In this document: positions 1 through 6,312 of the stretch, piece by piece
Numbering within the stretch: the stretch's first letter is position 1
Layout: each line of letters opens with the position of its first letter
Assembly: GCF_021151785.1 (NCBI RefSeq)
Contig: NZ_JAGKWP010000095.1
Coordinates: forward strand, 1-8,812
Source of the DNA: Flavobacterium sp.
Lineage (GTDB): Bacteria > Bacteroidota > Bacteroidia > Flavobacteriales > Flavobacteriaceae
Direction: 5' to 3'
Length of the DNA: 8,812 nt
Translations under genes and position numbers: made by a program
The notes under the pieces: generated by a model
The model's database searches: none
Told to the model about the DNA's origin: nothing
The model's input: only the letters and a program-made list of their open reading frames with translations

Positions 1-1
1 C

Positions 2-847
2 TTTTATAGTGCTCAAGCTCAAACTAATTTTGAGTTTTATGGAATTATTAAACTAAACGGAAATGATAAAACAGTAATTACTTATAGGTTGGTTTTTAGT
101 GAAAATAAAGGAATAATCAATGGCTATTCAATTACTGATCTTGATGGAGCAAATGAAACGAAGAGCATTGTTAAAGGTACTTACAATAAAAAAACGAAAG
201 TATTTGAATTTAAAGAAAATGAAATTCTTTACACAAAATCAAAATTTTCTGAAAGTGCTTTTTGTTTTGTGAATTTTTCGGGTAAAGTTAAATTAGTTCA
301 AAATACAAGTAAATTAGATGGTAATTTTAAAGGCTTGTTTAAAAATAAGACCAAATGCATTGACGGTACTTTGCAACTTGTAGGAAGCAATAAGATTTAT
401 AATCTAGCATCTAAGGTTAATAAAAAGATACAAAAGTCAAAAAAGATAGATGAAGCTTCAAAAGAAAAATACAATACAATTAAAATGTTAGATAGTTTAA
501 AAATTAATAAATTATCTAAAAATCAAAATTTAAATGTTTTTTGGGAGTCCTCCACTGCTAAAATTGAAATTTGGGATAACGGACAAGAAGACGGAGACCG
601 AATTAATTTGTTTCATAATGGGAAATTAATTTTGAGTGATTATTTGGTTTCTAATACGAAAAAAGTGCTCACAATAAAATTAAGTTCAGGGGATGATGTA
701 TTTAAAATTGTGGCTTTAAACGAAGGTAAAATTAAGCCTAATACCGCAAAACTTGAATTTATTGATAAAGAGCGTAGTTTTGAACTTTTGGCAACTTTAA
801 ATAAAGAAGAAGAAGCGTCAATAACCATCATAAAAAAAGAGCCGTAG
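2..847 (+). CDS. secreted two-domain protein of unknown function, 5' end outside the window
   Basis: The frame is open from base 2 to a TAG stop, giving 281 visible residues, so the true start lies upstream of the window. A TTG at position 89 is in frame, but the 29 codons before it look like coding sequence. They begin FYSAQAQT, which resembles the end of a signal peptide with an AQA-type cleavage site, so export is likely. Visible residues 9-130 are rich in alternating hydrophobic/polar beta-strand patterns and contain FYGIIKLNG near the start. A Lys-rich linker follows (about 138-165). The C-terminal domain (about 175-281) contains IEIWDNGQEDGD, then NGKLILSDY and NEGKIKPNTA. From memory this resembles a beta-sandwich domain common at the ends of secreted Bacteroidota proteins. 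No catalytic residues are recognisable and I assign no function. It converges on gcvT. Confidence 0.8.
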   Translation, partial: FYSAQAQTNFEFYGIIKLNGNDKTVITYRLVFSENKGIINGYSITDLDGANETKSIVKGTYNKKTKVFEFKENEILYTKSKFSESAFCFVNFSGKVKLVQNTSKLDGNFKGLFKNKTKCIDGTLQLVGSNKIYNLASKVNKKIQKSKKIDEASKEKYNTIKMLDSLKINKLSKNQNLNVFWESSTAKIEIWDNGQEDGDRINLFHNGKLILSDYLVSNTKKVLTIKLSSGDDVFKIVALNEGKIKPNTAKLEFIDKERSFELLATLNKEEEASITIIKKEP

Positions 848-858
848 GCTCTTTTTTT
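832..858. terminator. bidirectional terminator between the secreted protein gene and gcvT
   Basis: The stem AGAGCC is mirrored as GGCTCT, with seven A before it and eight T after it, so the hairpin works in either direction. The core stem is 839-843 pairing with 847-851 around a 3-base loop, extended by A/T pairs to 832 and 858. The TAG stop of the left gene overlaps the loop and the right arm, and the TAA of gcvT begins at the edge of the T-tract. Confidence 0.85.
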
Positions 859-1940
859 TATTTTTTGTAAAACGGCATTTTGACCACTTTTGCTTTGATG
901 TCTTTGTTTCTAATTCGAATATAAATTTCTGAATCTACTGCGGCTAATTCAGTTGGAACATATCCCATACCAATAGCTTTACCTAAAGAAGGTGATTGCG
1001 TTCCCGAAGTTACAATACCTACTATATTTCCATTAGCATCTGCAATTTCATAGTCATGACGAGGAATTCCTCTTTCAATTAATTCAAATCCAACTAATTT
1101 ACGAGTTACTCCAGCCTCTTTTTGCTTTTTAAGATTTTCAGAATTAGTAAACTCTTTGTCGAATTTTGTAATCCATCCTAAACCTGCTTCTAATGGAGAA
1201 GTTGTATCGTTGATGTCGTTTCCGTATAAACAGAAGCCCATTTCCAAACGTAATGTATCACGAGCGGCTAATCCAATTGGTTTAATTCCAAAGGCAGCAC
1301 CAGCTTCAAATACTTTGTTCCAAACCGTTTCTGCATCTTCGTTTTTGAAATAAATTTCGAAACCACCAGAACCCGTATAACCAGTTGCTGAAATAATAAC
1401 GTCTTTTATTCCTGCAAATTCACCAATTTGGAATGTGTAATATCCCATATTTGTCAAATCAATAGAAGTTAAAGATTGCATAGCTTCAGCTGCTTTTGGA
1501 CCTTGAATAGCTAATAAAGAATACGCATCAGAATTGTTAATCATTTCAACTCCTAAGTCGTTGTGTTGAGCAATCCAATTCCAATCTTTTTCAATATTTG
1601 AGGCGTTTACCACTAACATATAGTGATTGTCAGCAATTTTGTATACGATTAAGTCATCTACAATTCCTCCTTCATTGTTAGGTAAACAAGAATATTGAGC
1701 TTTACCATCAACTAATTTTGAAGCATCGTTTGAAGTTACTTTTTGTATTAAAGCTAACGCGTGTTCACCTTTAAGGAAAAATTCTCCCATGTGTGATACA
1801 TCAAAAACACCCACACCATTTCTAACGGTTTCATGTTCTACATTTACTCCTTCGTATTGTACAGGCATATTATAACCTGCAAATGGAACCATTTTTGCTC
1901 CTAATTTTTCGTGAACTGCTGTTAGTGCTGTATTTTTCAT
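858..1940 (-). CDS. gcvT: aminomethyltransferase, glycine cleavage system T-protein
   Basis: This cytosolic enzyme moves the aminomethyl carbon from lipoylated GcvH to tetrahydrofolate, releasing ammonia and making 5,10-methylene-THF. At 360 residues it has the usual length for the family. Visible hallmarks are VFDVSHMGE (about 46-53), GGIVDDLIVY (91-100) with the conserved Asp96, LLAIQGPKA (142-150), TGYTGSGGFEIYF (186-198) and AARDTLRLEMG (225-235). C-terminal family motifs are RGIPRHDYEI and TSGTQSPSLG. The ATG start gives a full N-terminal domain (TALTAVHEKLGAKMVPFAGY) and is preceded by an A/T leader without Shine-Dalgarno. GcvH and GcvP are not in the window. The gene stands alone, divergent from hutH and ending in a shared terminator. 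The possible L-protein, lpd, lies about 5 kb to the right. Confidence 0.97.
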   Translation of the reverse strand: MKNTALTAVHEKLGAKMVPFAGYNMPVQYEGVNVEHETVRNGVGVFDVSHMGEFFLKGEHALALIQKVTSNDASKLVDGKAQYSCLPNNEGGIVDDLIVYKIADNHYMLVVNASNIEKDWNWIAQHNDLGVEMINNSDAYSLLAIQGPKAAEAMQSLTSIDLTNMGYYTFQIGEFAGIKDVIISATGYTGSGGFEIYFKNEDAETVWNKVFEAGAAFGIKPIGLAARDTLRLEMGFCLYGNDINDTTSPLEAGLGWITKFDKEFTNSENLKKQKEAGVTRKLVGFELIERGIPRHDYEIADANGNIVGIVTSGTQSPSLGKAIGMGYVPTELAAVDSEIYIRIRNKDIKAKVVKMPFYKK

Positions 1941-2020
1941 TTTAATTGAACTATAAATTTTGAGTCGCTAATTTATGCAAATTTCTTAAAAATGGGGTCA
2001 CAAATTGGATAAATATTGTT

Positions 2021-2074
2021 AATCATTTAAAAATGGAAGTTTCTTATTAACAATTGTTGTATTTTTAAATGATT
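2021..2074. repeat. perfect 14-base inverted repeat upstream of hutH
   Basis: AATCATTTAAAAAT (2021-2034) is the exact reverse complement of ATTTTTAAATGATT (2061-2074), with 26 bases between. Nested in and around it are a second inverted pair, ATTGTTAAT (2015-2023) and ATTAACAAT (2046-2054), and the 10-base palindrome AACAATTGTT (2049-2058). The arms lack the GC pairs and terminal T-tract of a terminator and sit between divergent starts, so an operator or DNA-bending site is more likely. AT-richness raises the chance of accidental symmetry. Confidence 0.6.
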
Positions 2075-2087
2075 TTGTTGAATTTTG
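2057..2087 (+). promoter_or_regulatory. possible hutH promoter
   Basis: TTG (2057-2059) is followed after 20 bases by GAATTTTG (2080-2087), which differs at one key base from the Bacteroidota -7 consensus TAnnTTTG. A start about 7 bases further on would leave a leader of roughly 10-15 bases before the hutH ATG. The match is imperfect and the call is weak. Confidence 0.25.
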
Positions 2088-2106
2088 GCAACTTATTCAT
2101 AAAAAA

Positions 2107-3603
2107 ATGGAACATACACATTATATAAGTTCATCATTATTAACAATTGAGGAGGTAAACGAAATTGTTTTTCAAGGAAAAAAACTAGCGCTTTCGGAAG
2201 AAGCAAAAGTTAATATAGCGAAGTGTCGTCAGTATTTAGATGATAAAATGCAAACTCAAAGCGAACCTATTTATGGGATTAATACAGGTTTTGGTTCGTT
2301 GTGTAATGTGAAAATTTCAAATGAGAATTTATCTAAATTACAAGAAAACTTAATGAAATCACATGCTTGTGGTACAGGAGAAGAAGTGCCACACGATATA
2401 GTGAAAATCATGTTGTTCCTGAAAATACAATCCTTAAGTTATGGAAATTCGGGTGTGCAAGTGGAAACTGTTGAACGCTTACTCGATTTTTATAACCTTG
2501 ATATTTTGCCCGTAGTTTATACACAAGGTTCTTTAGGGGCTTCGGGAGATTTATCTCCTTTGGCTCATTTATGTTTGCCTTTAATTGCTGAAGGTGAAGT
2601 GTATTATGATGGATTCCGTCAGCCGGCTCATAAAGTTTTAGGTAAATTAAATTTAAAACCGATTACTTTAAAATCAAAAGAAGGATTGGCCTTGTTAAAC
2701 GGCACCCAGTTTATGAGTGCTTATGGCGTGTATAATTTAATTCAAGCTCAAAAATTAGCTTATTTGGCTGATTTAATTGGTGCGGTTTCTTTAGAAGGAT
2801 TTGATGGTCGAAAAGAACCATTTACGGATTTAATTCACTTAGTTCGTCCACACAAAGGTCAAGTAACTACTGCTGCAAGAATGTTAGATTTTTTAGAAGG
2901 AAGTGAGATTATAGAACAGCCTAAAAAACATGTACAAGACCCCTATTCATTCCGTTGTATTCCGCAAGTTCACGGTGCTACTAAGGATACCATAGATTTT
3001 GTTAAAAAAGTATTTACTACTGAAATTAATTCAGTTACCGATAATCCGAATATTTTTGTTGGTGAAGATATTATTGTGTCAGGAGGGAATTTTCATGGAC
3101 AACCGTTGGCGTTGGCGCTGGATTATTTAGGAATTGCATTAGCTGAATTAGGAAATATTTCAGAAAGAAGAACGTATCAATTGATATCGGGATTAAGAGA
3201 ATTGCCTTCATTTTTAGTGAGTGATCCAGGGTTAAATTCCGGATTTATGATTCCGCAATATACAGCTGCGAGTATTGTTAGTCAGAATAAGCAATTGGCC
3301 ACACCTGCGAGTATTGATAGCATTGTTTCGAGTAACGGACAAGAAGATCATGTGAGTATGGGAGCAAATGGAGCGACAAAGACGTTTAAAATTGTTGAAA
3401 ATGTGGAACGTATTTTAGCTATTGAACTGTTTAATGCAACGCAAGCTTTAGAATTCAGAAGACCTTTAAGGTCAAGTGAATTTATTGAGATGTTTGTTAA
3501 AGCCTATCGAGATGAAGTTCCTTTTGTAGATGAAGATCGAATTTTACATTATGATATTGAAAAATCTATCCACTTCTTGAAAAGTTTTCAAGTGGAAGAA
3601 TAA
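2107..3603 (+). CDS. hutH: histidine ammonia-lyase
   Basis: This cytosolic enzyme removes ammonia from L-histidine to give urocanate, the first step of histidine breakdown. At 498 residues it is typical in length. GSLGASGDLSPLAHL (141-155) contains Ala145-Ser146-Gly147, which cyclise into the MIO electrophile. Other family motifs are the catalytic Tyr56 in PIYGINTGFG, NGT (199-201), DPYSFRCIPQVHGA (278-291), NSVTDNPNIF (308-317), GGNFHGQPLAL (326-336) and QEDHVSMG (412-419). Glu413 in the last motif and PLAHL after the MIO triad favour histidine over aromatic substrates. The Ser85-His86 pair fits histidine lyase too, but some flavobacterial tyrosine lyases also have SH, so that pair alone is not decisive. 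The ATG is preceded by an A-rich leader. No hutU, hutI or hutG lies next to it, so the gene looks monocistronic. Confidence 0.93.
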   Translation: MEHTHYISSSLLTIEEVNEIVFQGKKLALSEEAKVNIAKCRQYLDDKMQTQSEPIYGINTGFGSLCNVKISNENLSKLQENLMKSHACGTGEEVPHDIVKIMLFLKIQSLSYGNSGVQVETVERLLDFYNLDILPVVYTQGSLGASGDLSPLAHLCLPLIAEGEVYYDGFRQPAHKVLGKLNLKPITLKSKEGLALLNGTQFMSAYGVYNLIQAQKLAYLADLIGAVSLEGFDGRKEPFTDLIHLVRPHKGQVTTAARMLDFLEGSEIIEQPKKHVQDPYSFRCIPQVHGATKDTIDFVKKVFTTEINSVTDNPNIFVGEDIIVSGGNFHGQPLALALDYLGIALAELGNISERRTYQLISGLRELPSFLVSDPGLNSGFMIPQYTAASIVSQNKQLATPASIDSIVSSNGQEDHVSMGANGATKTFKIVENVERILAIELFNATQALEFRRPLRSSEFIEMFVKAYRDEVPFVDEDRILHYDIEKSIHFLKSFQVEE

Positions 3604-3604
3604 G

Positions 3605-3635
3605 AAAAAAGCCTTTAGATTTCTAAAGGCTTTTT
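3605..3635. terminator. bidirectional terminator between hutH and the DUF1304 gene
   Basis: GCCTTTAGA (3611-3619) pairs with TCTAAAGGC (3622-3630). Six A precede the stem and five T follow it, with more T beyond a single G. It starts two bases after the hutH stop and ends just before the stop codon of the converging DUF1304 gene, so it can end both transcripts. Confidence 0.88.
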
Positions 3636-3639
3636 GTTT

Positions 3640-4005
3640 TTAAATTTTTAATAGAATTGCAAATATTCCTAATAAAGCGGGTAAGCCTTGAATCAATAAT
3701 ATTCGTTTTGAAGCAGAATAAGCACCATATAATCCGGCAACTAAGACACAACCTAAGAAAAATAAAGCAATGTTTTTGCTCCAAATGTCATCTGAAATGA
3801 GTAACGACCAAATTAACCCAGCTGCTAAAAATCCGTTATACAATCCTTGATTGGCAGCCATAGCCTTGGTTGGCTCAAACAAATCTTTTGGAAAAGTTTT
3901 AAATACTTTTTTTCCTGTCGTAGTCCAAGCAAACATTTCTAGCCATAGGATATAGATGTGTAAAATGGCGATACCTACTACAATAATTTTACTGGTTATT
4001 TCCAT
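3640..4005 (-). CDS. DUF1304 family small integral membrane protein
   Basis: This 121-residue protein has about four predicted membrane helices (roughly 5-25, 55-72, 77-95 and 101-120). The family signature is clear: EMFAWTTTGKKVF (23-35), then MAANQGLYNGFLAAGLIW (49-66). DUF1304 proteins have no established biochemical role that I know of. It is the last gene of the five-gene minus-strand operon. Its ATG overlaps the end of the preceding 63-residue gene by 17 bases, which suggests translational coupling, and its stop lies directly before the shared terminator. The overlap includes an eight-base A run (minus strand) just before this start. Confidence 0.87.
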   Translation of the reverse strand: MEITSKIIVVGIAILHIYILWLEMFAWTTTGKKVFKTFPKDLFEPTKAMAANQGLYNGFLAAGLIWSLLISDDIWSKNIALFFLGCVLVAGLYGAYSASKRILLIQGLPALLGIFAILLKI

Positions 4006-4180
4006 TGCTTTTTTTTATTAAAAGGTAAATTAAAACGACTATTGCTAGTACTTCAAGTAGTGTTCCTGTAATTAGTATGGAATTCGCACCCGGCCAATGC
4101 ATTAACTTAAATAAACTGCCAATTATGGTAATTGCCAATCCAACAAGAAAAAAAATCAATGGTACTAAAAATACTTTCAT
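3989..4180 (-). CDS. small two-helix membrane protein resembling the GldL N-terminal hairpin
   Basis: This 63-residue protein has two hydrophobic segments (about 4-23 and 33-55) joined by a short turn, with a Lys/Asn-rich tail. The region GSLFKLMHWPGAN followed by GTLLE closely resembles the membrane hairpin of GldL/PorL, the inner-membrane motor subunit of Bacteroidota gliding and type IX secretion. The charged residues Lys25, His28 and Glu43 fall in or at the edges of the helices. It lacks the long cytoplasmic part of true GldL (about 200 residues), so it is not GldL itself. It aligns without gaps to the gene just upstream, which points to a tandem duplication. It starts 8 bases after that gene ends. 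Function unknown. Confidence 0.78.
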   Translation of the reverse strand: MKVFLVPLIFFLVGLAITIIGSLFKLMHWPGANSILITGTLLEVLAIVVLIYLLIKKSNGNNQ

Positions 4181-4188
4181 TATAAAAT

Positions 4189-4374
4189 TTATTTATTTTT
4201 TATTTTGATAATATGAAGCAATAACATGCCGCCAACAACAATCTCTAGAACAAATGAAATTCCCATAATGTAATTAGCTATTGGCAGTTTTTGTGTTTTT
4301 AAATAAGCGCCTAAAATCATTAATGTACTTGCAATAATTATAATGATTAATGAAGTTTTGGTGAATTTATTCAT
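4189..4374 (-). CDS. small two-helix membrane protein, diverged paralogue of its downstream neighbour
   Basis: This 61-residue protein has a Lys-containing N-terminus, a very hydrophobic first helix (about 8-25, with an Ile run), a turn with LPIAN (30-34), a second helix (about 35-55) and a basic tail KIKNK. It aligns gaplessly with the next gene (GSLFK/GAYLK, PGANSI/PIANYI, LLE/VLE). It keeps Lys26 and Glu44, again 18 residues apart, but has Lys29 where the neighbour has His28. By itself it would be hard to classify; the link to the GldL-type hairpin comes through its neighbour. Its ATG overlaps the stop of the DUF421 gene as TAATG, a coupled junction, which supports it being a real gene despite its size. 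Confidence 0.72.
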   Translation of the reverse strand: MNKFTKTSLIIIIIASTLMILGAYLKTQKLPIANYIMGISFVLEIVVGGMLLLHIIKIKNK

Positions 4375-4883
4375 TAGAATTCATTTAAAGTTTTATGTAT
4401 TTTTCTTTTGTGATGGGTTTGCTTTATATTGTTTTCTCCTGAAATGATACTAATGTTACCATCTACTTCAAACATAGCTAGTTTTACTTCTTTATGATTT
4501 TCTACTCCATGTTCTCTGATTGCTTCATCTAATTCGTCTGAAGTAATACCAAGTTTAGTCAATGCTTTGTAATCTATAATACCGTGGTGTATTAATATTT
4601 CAGGTTTGCTTAATACTAAGTCTTTGATTGCTTTAGATTGATTTAAAACTCTTTTTAAAAAATAATTGATTAAAAATAATACCAAAGCAGCTAAAATTCC
4701 TCCTTCTAATGAAGTGTTGTTTCCAACCATAGCATTTTGCACCGAATTACTGATTAACAAAATGAGTACAATATCAGCCGAATTAAGTTGTGACAGTTCT
4801 CGTTTGCCAAATACACGAAGAGCTAGTACCATGAAGAAGTAAACGGTCATACTTCTTAATACGATATCTAAATAAGGATGCAT
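4374..4883 (-). CDS. DUF421 (YetF/YcaP family) membrane protein
   Basis: This 169-residue protein has three N-terminal membrane helices (about 7-24, 36-52 and 60-78) and a soluble C-terminal alpha/beta domain (about 88-150). Family motifs include LRVFGKRELSQLNSADIVLI (22-41), LSKPEILIHHGII (91-103), a helix with DELDEAIREHGV (116-127) and KLAMFEVDGNISII (134-147). YetF-type proteins occur in Bacillus and enterobacteria; their molecular role is poorly defined. A His/Lys-rich tail follows the domain. It is the second gene of the operon: its ATG overlaps the stop of the RimB-RimK fusion as TAATG, and its own stop overlaps the next start in the same way. Coupled translation and a membrane location are likely. 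Confidence 0.9.
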   Translation of the reverse strand: MHPYLDIVLRSMTVYFFMVLALRVFGKRELSQLNSADIVLILLISNSVQNAMVGNNTSLEGGILAALVLFLINYFLKRVLNQSKAIKDLVLSKPEILIHHGIIDYKALTKLGITSDELDEAIREHGVENHKEVKLAMFEVDGNISIISGENNIKQTHHKRKIHKTLNEF

Positions 4884-6247
4884 TAGTGTGATTTAAAATT
4901 TTTTTCGATAGCTTTAATCATTTCGCCAGCAATGTCTTTTTGTGTAGCTCCTTCAATTCCTTCTAGACCTGGAGAAGAATTTACTTCCAATAAAAGCGGA
5001 CCTTTACTTGAGCGAATAATATCAACACCTGCAACTCGTAAGTTCATAGCTTTAGCGGCTCGAATAGCTATTTTCTTTTCTTCAGGTGTAACTTTAACAA
5101 TAGATGCTGTTCCTCCCATGTGAATATTGGCTCTAAATTCTCCTGGAGCTGCTTCTCGTTGCATCGCAGCTACAACTTTGCCATCAACTACAAACAAACG
5201 CAGGTCTTTACCATTAGCTTCTTTTATAAATTCTTGTACAAGAATGTTAGCATTTAAACTTTTAAAGGCATTAATTACTGATTCCGCTGCTTTTTTGGTT
5301 TCAGCTAAAACGACTCCTTTACCTTGTGTTCCTTCAAGTAGTTTAACAATTAACGGTGAACCTCCTACCATTTTAATTAAATCATCAGTATCTAACGGAG
5401 AGTTAGCAAATCCTGTTGTAGGGATATCTACACCATTATTTAAAAGTAATTGGAGTGAGAACAATTTATCTCTCGATTGTGTAATTGCTGAAGCTGAATT
5501 TAATACAAAAACCTTTAAAGCTTCAAACTGACGGGTTAATGCGCAACCATAGTACGTCATGCTAGGTCTTATTCGTGGAATTACAGCGTCAAAATCATTC
5601 AATACTAATCCGCCTCTGTAATGTATTTCTGGATTAGAAGCACTGAGTTTCATGTAGCAGTATTTCAAATTAAGAAAATGCATTTCGTGTCCTCTCATTT
5701 CACCAGCTTCGATTATTCTTCGGTTGCTGTATAATTCGGGATTACTAGCAAGTAAACCGATTTTTAATCCTTTTTTATTGGTCTCTTTATAGTAGTATTC
5801 TTTTAGATTTTCAGAGGAAGGTTGTCCTAATACAAAGCGACGTTCGGGGTCTACTATTAATCTTCCAACCATGGCTTCGCGACCTAAAAGCATGCGATAT
5901 CCCATTGAATCTCTGTTAGTAAGCGTTACTTCTACCGGGTAGTTATGTTCTCCTAGTTTTACTTCTGTACGGATTACATAGCGTTTTTCACGTGTTCCGC
6001 TAGAACTTTTAACAATGCGTTGGTCAATTAGTTGTGCTTCACAGTGGATAATAGATTTAGAATTGTTTTGGATGGGATTAATGTCAAACCGGAGCCAATC
6101 TTGGTTGTTTTTTTGAAAGGTTTTGATGTTTATGGCGTGTAAGGCTGAGGTTTTAGCTCCTGAATCAATTCTGGCTTTGATGGCAGGGATTCCAAGTTGA
6201 GGGAAAGCACACCATTCTTCGCTTCCTATAAGTGTTTTATCTTGCAT
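4883..6247 (-). CDS. fusion of a RimB-like retropepsin-fold protease domain and a RimK-like ATP-grasp glutamate ligase
   Basis: This 454-residue protein has two domains. Residues 5-140 match the RimK-associated 'ATP-dependent zinc protease' family, now viewed as retropepsin-like: IDSGAKTSALHA (27-38) with Asp28-Ser29-Gly30, IIHCE (66-70) and MLLGREAM (119-126). After a linker (about 141-160), residues 161-450 are RimK: LKIGLLASNP, RIRPSM (225-230), SRDKLFSLQLL (258-268), VKLLEGTQGKGV (301-312), VQEF (337-340), KDLRLFVVDGKVVAAMQR (347-364), AGVDI (406-410) and LLEVNSSPGLEG (419-430). Glu421 and Asn423 are the usual metal ligands. RimK adds glutamates to the C-terminus of ribosomal protein S6 in E. 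coli, and Pseudomonas RimB is reported to trim them. One chain carrying both suggests a coupled writer and eraser (inference). It is the first gene of a five-gene operon. Confidence 0.92.
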   Translation of the reverse strand: MQDKTLIGSEEWCAFPQLGIPAIKARIDSGAKTSALHAINIKTFQKNNQDWLRFDINPIQNNSKSIIHCEAQLIDQRIVKSSSGTREKRYVIRTEVKLGEHNYPVEVTLTNRDSMGYRMLLGREAMVGRLIVDPERRFVLGQPSSENLKEYYYKETNKKGLKIGLLASNPELYSNRRIIEAGEMRGHEMHFLNLKYCYMKLSASNPEIHYRGGLVLNDFDAVIPRIRPSMTYYGCALTRQFEALKVFVLNSASAITQSRDKLFSLQLLLNNGVDIPTTGFANSPLDTDDLIKMVGGSPLIVKLLEGTQGKGVVLAETKKAAESVINAFKSLNANILVQEFIKEANGKDLRLFVVDGKVVAAMQREAAPGEFRANIHMGGTASIVKVTPEEKKIAIRAAKAMNLRVAGVDIIRSSKGPLLLEVNSSPGLEGIEGATQKDIAGEMIKAIEKNFKSH

Positions 6248-6293
6248 GGGATGTAATTTTAAATCTAAAATACTATATTTTTTTATTTTTTAC

Positions 6294-6301
6294 TATCTTT
6301 A
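6294..6301 (+). promoter_or_regulatory. possible -7 box for the DoxX-family gene
   Basis: TATCTTTA differs only in the last base from TAnnTTTG and lies about 30 bases before the ATG at 6332, a plausible distance. No TTG occurs 17-23 bases upstream, where the sequence is almost all A and T, so support is weak. Confidence 0.25.
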
Positions 6302-6312
6302 AAATAATTAAC

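Larger units (their letters stand above)
1941..2106. promoter_or_regulatory. divergent gcvT/hutH control region
   Basis: These 166 bases separate two divergent genes and must hold both promoters. The region is very AT-rich and carries several symmetric elements, listed separately. For gcvT the nearest match to the Bacteroidota -7 box on the minus strand is GAAATTTG (1985-1978), one mismatch from TAnnTTTG. A TTG lies at 2003-2001, but the 15-base spacing is shorter than usual, so I do not call a gcvT promoter. No riboswitch-like fold was recognised, and I see no glycine riboswitch motifs. Confidence 0.6.

Noticed and set aside
89..847. A complete gene starting at the TTG at 89
   Set aside because: The frame is open back to base 2 and the upstream residues end like a signal peptide (SAQAQT), so 89 is an internal leucine codon and the gene is truncated by the window edge.
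1941..2106. A glycine riboswitch upstream of gcvT
   Set aside because: No GC-containing helices or paired aptamer-like structure is visible in this AT-rich stretch, and the leader before gcvT is too short for the usual tandem form.
2149..2155. GAGGAGG, a Shine-Dalgarno-like sequence inside hutH
   Set aside because: It encodes conserved acidic residues near the N-terminus, no in-frame start follows at a suitable distance, and starts in this genome do not use Shine-Dalgarno sites.
3265..3315. Near-repeat GCGAGTATTG occurring twice within hutH
   Set aside because: Both copies encode parts of the conserved AASI/PASI family region, so the likeness follows from the protein sequence.
2107..3603. 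Tyrosine ammonia-lyase rather than histidine ammonia-lyase
   Set aside because: The Ser-His pair is ambiguous, but the Glu in QEDHVSMG and the GSLGASGDLSPLAHL context fit histidine lyases better than flavobacterial tyrosine lyases. Activity was not tested, so this is a preference and not proof.
3989..4180. A truncated gldL pseudogene
   Set aside because: The frame is intact, fits tightly between overlapping or closely spaced neighbours, ends with a polar tail and has a similar-sized paralogue beside it, so a purpose-built small protein is more likely than a relic.
5127..5531. A 134-codon plus-strand open frame inside the RimB-RimK fusion
   Set aside because: It lies opposite a strongly conserved gene and its translation resembles no family; it is an antisense shadow. 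Other short frames opposite gcvT, lpd and the fusion were dropped for the same reason.
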